Shown here one piece after another: positions 6,271-10,546 of a DNA stretch of 10,546 nucleotides (its first letter is position 1; each line of letters opens with the position of its first letter). The position numbers were made by a program, and so were the translations under genes. Below the pieces are notes generated by a model. It did no database searches. It was not told the DNA's origin and worked only from the letters and a program-made list of their open reading frames with translations. Source of the stretch: B1SED10-16 sp046498365 (GTDB lineage Bacteria; Desulfobacterota; Desulfobacteria; Desulfobacterales; Desulfosalsimonadaceae); assembly GCA_046498365.1 (NCBI GenBank), contig JAWOAV010000018.1, positions 1 through 10,546 of the forward strand. Direction: 5' to 3'.

Positions 6271-8037
6271 ATGAAAATACTGATTGTCGGCGGCGGCGGC
6301 CGGGAGCACGCTCTTGCATGGAAAATTTCCCAAAGCCCGGAAGTGGAAACCATTTATTGCGCACCGGGCAATGCCGGCATTTCAGGGCTGGCGGAATGCA
6401 TTGCCATAGATGCAAACGACATTCCCGCCTTACAGGCGTTTGCGCTGGAAAACCAGGTGGATTTGACGGTGGTCGGACCGGAGGATCCGCTGGTGGCCGG
6501 TATTGTGGATGTTTTTGAAAAAGCGGGGCTCAAGGTGTTCGGCCCGAAAAAGGCGGCCGCCCAGCTTGAGGGGAGCAAGTCTTTTGCCAAGCGCCTTATG
6601 GGCAAGTACAACATCCCCACCGCAAAAGGGCGGATGTTTACCAGCTATGATCACGCGGTATTATATTTGGAGAAAATGGATTTCCCCGTTGTGGTCAAGG
6701 CCGACGGGCTGGCTGCCGGCAAAGGGGTCGTGATCTGTGAGACGCGGTCGGCGGCCGAAGAAGCGCTGGAGCGGATCATGAAACAGCGGGTGTTCGGCGA
6801 AGCCGGCGCCGCCGTTTTGATCGAGGAATACCTGGAAGGGGAGGAAGCATCCTTTATCGCTTTTACCGATGGGAAAACCGTGCTTCCGCTCCCTGCATCC
6901 CAGGACCACAAGGCCGTGTATGCCGGCGACAAGGGGCCCAACACGGGGGGCATGGGAGCGATTTCACCGGCGCCGGTAGTCGATGTTGTAATGCGCCGGA
7001 AGATCATGGACCAGGTCATGATCCCCACCGTGAAGGCCATGGCGGCCGAAAACGTGCCATACAAGGGGGTTTTGTATGCCGGGTTGATGATCAGCGGCGA
7101 CAAGGTAAAGGTGGTGGAATTCAACTGCCGTTTTGGCGACCCGGAAACCCAGCCGATTCTCATGCGTACGAAAAACGATATCGTCCCCCTGATACAGGCA
7201 TCCATCGACGGCGGGCTGGAGCATTATTCAATCGACATTGATGAGCGCCCTGCCGCCTGTGTGGTCATGGCCGCCAAGGGGTATCCGGAAAAATACGACA
7301 AGGGCATGCCGGTCACCGGCTTGGAAAATGCCCCCATGTCTGGCGATAAGGCGGTTTTCCATGCAGGGACGGCGGAAAAGGATGGAAAAGTCGTCACCGC
7401 CGGCGGGCGGGTATTGGGCGTGACCGCCATGGGGGAAACCCTGGAGAAGGCCGTTTCGGCGGCCTATGAAGTGGTATCCGCCGTTTCCTTTGAAAATGTA
7501 TATTATCGGCCGGATATCGGCCACAGGGCGATGAAGCGGTTGGGCACCCCGCCCGCAGTGGGCATTGTCATGGGGAGCGATTCGGATCTCTCCGTAATGG
7601 CGGCGGCGGCGGACGTTCTCCTTCAGTTCGGCATATCCTATGAAATCCTTGTCTGCTCCGCCCACCGGACGCCGGCGGAAGCCTCGGTTTTTGCAAAAGG
7701 CGCACGGGAGCGGGGAATGAAAATCATCATTGCCGGGGCCGGCCATGCCGCCCATCTTGCCGGCGCCATGGCGGCGCATTCGTCTCTGCCCATTATCGGC
7801 GTACCCATTGATTCGTCGGCGCTGAGCGGTTTTGACGCGCTTTTGTCCACGGTCCAGATGCCGCCCGGCATCCCCGTGGCCACCATGGCCGTGGGCAAGC
7901 CGGGGGCCAAAAACGCGGCGGTGTTCGCCGCGCAGATCCTGTCTGTTTCGGACCCTGATCTTGCAGAGAAGGTTGACGGCTACAAGGCGAAAATGGCGGC
8001 CGAGGTAAACCGGAAGGCAAGAAGTTTTGCCGGATAA
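6271..8037 (+). CDS. purDE: Fused phosphoribosylamine--glycine ligase / N5-CAIR mutase (PurD-PurE)
   Basis: Bifunctional enzyme of de novo purine synthesis, 588 residues. Residues 1-about 423 are PurD (GAR synthetase, step 2): MKILIVGGGGREHALAWKIS at the start, the ATP-grasp segment VVKADGLAAGKGVV (141-154), SQDHKAVYAGDKGPNTGGMG (210-229) and EFNCRFGDPETQ (283-294), with its C-terminal domain ending near YYRPDIGHRA. Residues 430-588 are PurE (carboxyaminoimidazole ribonucleotide mutase type): GIVMGSDSDL (431-440), SAHRTP (463-468, catalytic His465), AGAGHAAHLAG (488-498) and VQMPPGIPVATMAVG (528-542). The SAHRTP and AAHL motifs indicate a class I PurE. The junction is only about six residues and in frame, with no stop. 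The start is ATG 6271, preceded by AGGAG (6255-6259); the upstream GTG at 6223 overlaps the ddl stop and would add 16 atypical residues. The tsaC-like gene overlaps its end. Confidence 0.95.
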   Translation: MKILIVGGGGREHALAWKISQSPEVETIYCAPGNAGISGLAECIAIDANDIPALQAFALENQVDLTVVGPEDPLVAGIVDVFEKAGLKVFGPKKAAAQLEGSKSFAKRLMGKYNIPTAKGRMFTSYDHAVLYLEKMDFPVVVKADGLAAGKGVVICETRSAAEEALERIMKQRVFGEAGAAVLIEEYLEGEEASFIAFTDGKTVLPLPASQDHKAVYAGDKGPNTGGMGAISPAPVVDVVMRRKIMDQVMIPTVKAMAAENVPYKGVLYAGLMISGDKVKVVEFNCRFGDPETQPILMRTKNDIVPLIQASIDGGLEHYSIDIDERPAACVVMAAKGYPEKYDKGMPVTGLENAPMSGDKAVFHAGTAEKDGKVVTAGGRVLGVTAMGETLEKAVSAAYEVVSAVSFENVYYRPDIGHRAMKRLGTPPAVGIVMGSDSDLSVMAAAADVLLQFGISYEILVCSAHRTPAEASVFAKGARERGMKIIIAGAGHAAHLAGAMAAHSSLPIIGVPIDSSALSGFDALLSTVQMPPGIPVATMAVGKPGAKNAAVFAAQILSVSDPDLAEKVDGYKAKMAAEVNRKARSFAG

Positions 8038-8683
8038 GAAACATCTGCACATCGATCCCGAAGCGCCCGATCCCGGGGGGATACGCCGTGCGCTTGACAT
8101 TATAAAGTCCGGCGGCGTGGTGGTGTATCCCACCAGCATGCTCTATGGCCTCGGCGCGGATGCGACCAACCGGGACGCCGTCAGCCGGGTGTTTTCCATA
8201 AAGCGGCGGATGGAGACCAAGCCCGTTTCCATTCTGATCAATCAAAAAGCGGATATTTTGCCCCTTGTTGCCGAGATCCCGGATGCGGCCCGGCAAATTA
8301 TGGAGCGCCTGTGGCCCGGGAGGGTGACCCTGGTATTCCGCGCCTCCGGCTTTCTGCCGGAAAATCTTACGGCAAAAACCGGAAAGATCGGTATCCGGCT
8401 GCCGCTACATCCGGCGGCGAAACGGCTGCTGGCGGACGCAGGCGTTCCTGTGACGGCCACATCCGCCAACCTTTCGGGGGCTCCGGGGTGCGCAAGTATC
8501 GGCGAGATGCCCGAATCGATATTGCGGGAGGCCGACCTGGTGCTGGATGCGGGACGGCTTGGCGGGGGCGTTGGGTCAACGGTGGTTGACGTTACGGTTT
8601 TTCCGCCGAAGATATTGCGGGAAGGATCCGTATCCGCGAAAGACATCCGGGAGGCCTGCCTAATAGGTCCGTCCCGGGGCTGA
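8027..8683 (+). CDS. tsaC: L-threonylcarbamoyladenylate synthase (TsaC/YrdC/Sua5 family)
   Basis: Makes threonylcarbamoyl-AMP from threonine, bicarbonate and ATP, the first step of the universal t6A37 modification of ANN-decoding tRNAs. 218 residues, a single YrdC domain without the extra Sua5 C-terminal domain. Visible motifs are VVVYPTSMLYGLGADA (31-46), IKRRMETKP (58-66), LWPGRVTLVF (95-104) and TATSANLSG (143-151), the last carrying the conserved S-x-N. The first motif reads PTSM where PTET or PTDT is usual, a minor deviation. The start is a TTG at 8027, inside the last 11 bases of purDE, with GGAAGG ten bases upstream; the next ATG in frame lies inside the nucleotide-binding motif, so the TTG is required. 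Overlap implies translational coupling to purDE. A tRNA-Leu promoter follows 13 bases after its stop. Confidence 0.92.
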   Translation: MPDKKHLHIDPEAPDPGGIRRALDIIKSGGVVVYPTSMLYGLGADATNRDAVSRVFSIKRRMETKPVSILINQKADILPLVAEIPDAARQIMERLWPGRVTLVFRASGFLPENLTAKTGKIGIRLPLHPAAKRLLADAGVPVTATSANLSGAPGCASIGEMPESILREADLVLDAGRLGGGVGSTVVDVTVFPPKILREGSVSAKDIREACLIGPSRG

Positions 8684-8696
8684 CGAACAGAGCCTA

Positions 8697-8725
8697 TTGA
8701 CATGCGCTTTGATTTGTCCTATAAC
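8697..8725 (+). promoter_or_regulatory. Promoter of tRNA-Leu
   Basis: Consensus -35 TTGACA (8697-8702), a 17-base spacer and a near-consensus -10 TATAAC (8720-8725). The predicted start near 8731 is about nine bases before the tRNA. This is the best promoter in the window. Confidence 0.8.
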
Positions 8726-8739
8726 CCAATTGCTGTTGT

Positions 8740-8826
8740 GCCGGAGTGGTGGAATTGGTAGACGCAGAGGACTCAAAATCCTCCGGGTGCAAGCCCTTGC
8801 GAGTTCGAGTCTCGCCTCCGGCACCA
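8740..8826 (+). tRNA. tRNA-Leu (anticodon CAA)
   Basis: Complete class II tRNA of 87 bases with a long variable arm and encoded CCA (8824-8826). Acceptor GCCGGAG pairs with CTCCGGC; anticodon stem GAGGA (8767-8771) / TCCTC (8779-8783) encloses CTCAAAA with anticodon CAA at 8774-8776; the T arm is GCGAG-TTCGAGT-CTCGC. It reads TTG codons. It has no hairpin terminator, only TTTTT at 8828-8832 before the integrase gene coming from the other strand. Confidence 0.95.
8800..8826. other. Probable attachment-site core (attL) at the 3' end of tRNA-Leu
   Basis: Inferred from context: an integrase gene ends 12 bases past this tRNA, and integrative elements commonly recombine within the T arm and 3' end of a tRNA so that the gene is regenerated. 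The exact core cannot be set because the matching copy (attR) is not in the window; I see no second copy up to 10546. Confidence 0.5.
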
Positions 8827-8838
8827 CTTTTTCCTCGT

Positions 8839-10011
8839 TTATTCAACACCTTTTGTTTTGACCTGCTTGGGGTCTGGTAGAATCCTGGTAGAATTCCAAG
8901 CCCTCTCGATGTGGCTCCCGTCTTCCGGCGAAGGAACAGCCCGGTAATAGTGGTCAATTATCATGCGTGGTGTCGCAAACCCGCAGTGTCCTTGGATAAA
9001 GCTTAAGCGCTCTGTCACGTCCAGCGAATTGGTAATGAATGACGCCCGTGTATCCTTGATGCTGATTTTCTGGGTTACACCAATCTTTTTCAAGGTCGGA
9101 TTGATCACGCTTTCATTCAATGTCTGCCGGTTGATTGGATTGCCAATCTTGTTTATAAAGACGAAATTGTCGCCATTTCCCTTCCAGGTTCGTTTTCTTT
9201 GCTCCTGCAATGATTCAAGCACGAAGGCTGGAAGTTTTATCTCCCGGTTGGAAGTATCCGTTTTGGGCTCCTTGTAAATAAGCCTGCCTCCTCTGCCACG
9301 GACAAGGTTTTTTTCAATTCGAACTGTACCCTTTTTAAGGTTGACACGCTTCCATTTTAACCCTGTTGCCTCGGCTATTCTTGCACCGGAAAAAAACAGA
9401 AAAACAAATAACGGCACCCAATGCTCATTTACGGTACCCAGGAAATTGTTGATTTCCTTTAAGGTAAGCGCCCTGGCTTTGGTCCTTTTGGGATGTTTTA
9501 TCGGCTCAACATCGGCAAAGGGATTAGCCTGAATGATTTTATGTTTCTTGGCAAAAACAAATACGTTCCGAAGAGGGGTCAGAATTGTCAACTTCGTCTT
9601 GTTTTTACATGTAAGTTTGCTGATGAACACTTCAATATCCAGCCCGCTGATAGATGCGATCGGCATATTGCCAAAATGCGGTAGTATATGCGTGTTCATG
9701 ACTTTTTGATAGCTTTCAAAGGTTGTGATTGCAAGTTTGCTTTTTGCGATTTTTGACCATTCCACGGCAACTTCGCCAAACACCTTGCCTTGAACATCGG
9801 CAGGAGGCATTTCACGCTCCAGTGCCGGGATGAATCCGTGATATTCAATCTGCTTCAGATGTTCATCCCGTTTTGTCCTGGCCGCCGTCACAGAGGTTGT
9901 TTCAAGTGACAGCTTATACGGTTTTGCCACTCCCCGCACTTTTTTCTGAAAATACCAGACTTCGCTTTTTGGATCTTGATACAGATGGTGATTCAGTTTC
10001 TTTTTCGCCAT
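8839..10011 (-). CDS. int: Tyrosine recombinase / phage-type integrase
   Basis: Site-specific recombinase expected to insert and, with the excisionase, remove the element at tRNA-Leu. 390 residues from ATG 10011, chosen because GGAGG (10019-10023) lies seven bases upstream; a longer frame to 10047 adds 12 residues without such support. Residues 1-60 (MAKKKLNHHLYQDP..., WYFQKKVRG) look like an arm-type DNA-binding domain. About 75-160 is a SAM-like core-binding domain containing TFESYQKVMNTHILPHFGNM. About 180-375 is the catalytic domain: R211 in SGARIAEATGLKW, K250 in the beta-hairpin KEPKTDTSNREI, box II IKDTR (R322), G341-H342, and a nucleophile Tyr at 355 or 356 in DHYYR. The box II His is replaced by Lys319, and the His-to-Tyr gap is 13-14 residues rather than the usual 9-10. 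It converges on tRNA-Leu, its stop 12 bases from the CCA. Confidence 0.93.
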   Translation of the reverse strand: MAKKKLNHHLYQDPKSEVWYFQKKVRGVAKPYKLSLETTSVTAARTKRDEHLKQIEYHGFIPALEREMPPADVQGKVFGEVAVEWSKIAKSKLAITTFESYQKVMNTHILPHFGNMPIASISGLDIEVFISKLTCKNKTKLTILTPLRNVFVFAKKHKIIQANPFADVEPIKHPKRTKARALTLKEINNFLGTVNEHWVPLFVFLFFSGARIAEATGLKWKRVNLKKGTVRIEKNLVRGRGGRLIYKEPKTDTSNREIKLPAFVLESLQEQRKRTWKGNGDNFVFINKIGNPINRQTLNESVINPTLKKIGVTQKISIKDTRASFITNSLDVTERLSFIQGHCGFATPRMIIDHYYRAVPSPEDGSHIERAWNSTRILPDPKQVKTKGVE

Positions 10012-10012
10012 G

Positions 10013-10294
10013 TCATATCCTCCATTGTTTCCGTGGAGAAGATACACACGGCTCTACCTTTTTAATCTCAGCCAGTTTTTTCTTATCACCGCCTTTCTGA
10101 TTCATTTCTTTGGTGTTGACCTTCTCGATCTCAAAGATCTTATCGCAAGGATACAGGACATTGCTGCTCCCGGGCAACTGGAAATACGGCAGCAAGCCAT
10201 TTTTCCGATAATTTATAATCGTACCGGGAGAACAACTCCATCGCTTGGCCAATTCATTCTGCCTGAAATACGCTTTCTCTTTAAATTGTTCCAT
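10013..10294 (-). CDS. Excisionase-like small HTH protein
   Basis: 93-residue protein with an N-terminal MerR/AlpA-type (HTH_17-like) winged helix: YFRQNELAKRWSCSPGTIIN (about 9-28) then YRKNGLLPYFQLPGSSNVLYPCDKIFEIEK, the standard 'recognition helix, R..G.LP...L.G....Y...' order of excisionases. The tail from about 60 is lysine-rich and has no recognisable fold. Its TGA stop is separated from the integrase ATG by one base, so the two are almost certainly co-transcribed and translationally coupled. This supports a role as the recombination directionality factor, possibly also repressing or activating its own promoter. The start ATG (10292-10294) has a modest AGGTTGG upstream. The excisionase role rests on fold and position; a plain transcription factor remains possible. 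Confidence 0.78.
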   Translation of the reverse strand: MEQFKEKAYFRQNELAKRWSCSPGTIINYRKNGLLPYFQLPGSSNVLYPCDKIFEIEKVNTKEMNQKGGDKKKLAEIKKVEPCVSSPRKQWRI

Positions 10295-10305
10295 ATTTCC
10301 AACCT

Positions 10306-10333
10306 GTTATGTTTCAGTTCAAGAGGGTCACAA
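10306..10333 (-). promoter_or_regulatory. Weak candidate promoter of the xis-int operon
   Basis: On the minus strand TTGTGA (10333-10328), a 16-base spacer and CATAAC (10311-10306) each match four of six consensus positions. The implied transcript would begin only about five bases before the excisionase ATG, which weakens the call. The -35 lies inside a copy of the GTTGTGACC repeat. Confidence 0.3.
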
Positions 10334-10482
10334 CAAGTGCTGCAAGTTTTGGAGGCACAAAAAGGTTACAAATGGAAAATGGGCGTCAAAGCCCCTCTTC
10401 CCCTTTCCTTAACTCCCGCTTCCTGCAGAAGTCATAGTTCGCGCCAGCTGCTTCACTCTTTTCCATTGCCAACGGTCACAAC
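10326..10482 (-). repeat. GTTGTGACC repeats upstream of the excisionase gene
   Basis: Minus-strand GTTGTGACC occurs exactly at 10326-10334 and 10474-10482, with a related TTTGTAACC at 10364-10372, all in the same orientation. Directly repeated short sites beside int/xis could be arm-type recombinase or excisionase binding sites, or operators. Confidence 0.45.
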
Positions 10483-10546
10483 TATTCTGAGCCGTTTGCC
10501 GGATTCATTAAGAGCCCGGAACAAATATATTTTTTGTTTGTATGTG

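Larger units (their letters stand above)
8827..10546. mobile_element. Left end of an integrative element (prophage or genomic island), truncated by the window
   Basis: A tyrosine recombinase gene directly abuts tRNA-Leu, with an excisionase-like gene upstream in the same operon. Base composition becomes visibly more AT-rich than the purDE-tsaC region. The element's right boundary and cargo lie beyond 10546, so whether it is a phage, ICE or satellite cannot be told. Confidence 0.75.
10295..10546. other. Gene-free upstream region of the element
   Basis: About 250 bases without a credible open frame on either strand. It holds the GTTGTGACC repeats, a small GGGC/GCCC hairpin (10381-10394) and an AT-rich stretch near 10522-10541. 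It may contain the attachment arms and the control region of xis-int. Confidence 0.5.

Noticed and set aside
7531..7533. Possible internal ATG start for a separate PurE
   Set aside because: The frame is continuous with PurD and no proper Shine-Dalgarno precedes it, only AGGG two bases away; a fusion is the simpler reading.
7228..8139. 303-codon open frame on the minus strand
   Set aside because: Antisense to the well-supported purDE and tsaC genes in GC-rich DNA; the peptide has no family features.
8694..8957. Minus-strand peptide containing GETRTRKGLHPEDFESSAS
   Set aside because: This is the familiar false translation of the complement of a tRNA-Leu gene.

Overview
The window looks like chromosomal DNA of a Gram-negative, probably sulfate-reducing deltaproteobacterium (Desulfobacterota, Desulfobacterales-like). 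This is inferred from the style of the proteins: a class B DnaJ, a zinc-ribbon/DUF3426 membrane protein, a PurD-PurE fusion and a DUF1992 protein. Coding density is high and housekeeping genes fill about 8.7 kb. The left edge cuts a gene. The right edge lies inside an integrated mobile element.

Layout. (1) 1-909: 5'-truncated class B DnaJ/CbpA-type co-chaperone, followed by two hairpins; the second has a U-tract and is the likely terminator. (2) 1118-3855: a candidate promoter, hpt (purine salvage), then 19 bases later a 674-aa protein with an N-terminal zinc ribbon, a very long acidic segment carrying about ten FxLDL-like motifs, one membrane helix and a DUF3426 C-terminus. (3) 3880-4058: promoter, tRNA-Met(CAT) and hairpin terminator, followed by a short CACAGAG-type intergenic repeat. 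(4) 4257-4655: small DUF1992 (DnaJC28-like) protein with a consensus -10 almost on top of its start. (5) 4746-8683: a compact run of a two-helix membrane protein with a SHOCT-like tail, ddl (D-Ala-D-Ala ligase), a fused purD-purE gene and a TsaC/YrdC-type threonylcarbamoyl-AMP synthase. Spacing is 11 bases, 44 bases and then an 11-base overlap, so the run is probably one operon. (6) 8697-8826: near-consensus promoter and tRNA-Leu(CAA). (7) 8827-10546: left end of an integrative element. A tyrosine recombinase gene ends 12 bases past the tRNA CCA and is preceded, one base apart, by a small excisionase-like HTH gene. About 250 bases of apparently gene-free DNA with a repeated GTTGTGACC motif follow, then the window ends.

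How the genes fit together. hpt and purDE represent purine salvage and de novo synthesis in separate transcription units. The ddl operon mixes envelope, purine and tRNA-modification functions, a common kind of housekeeping bundle. The element appears to have used the 3' end of tRNA-Leu as its attachment site; its cargo and right end lie beyond the window. No defence system, CRISPR array or clearly novel multi-gene system is visible. The most distinctive items are the FxLDL acidic repeat protein, the PurD-PurE fusion and the int/xis boundary with its repeats.
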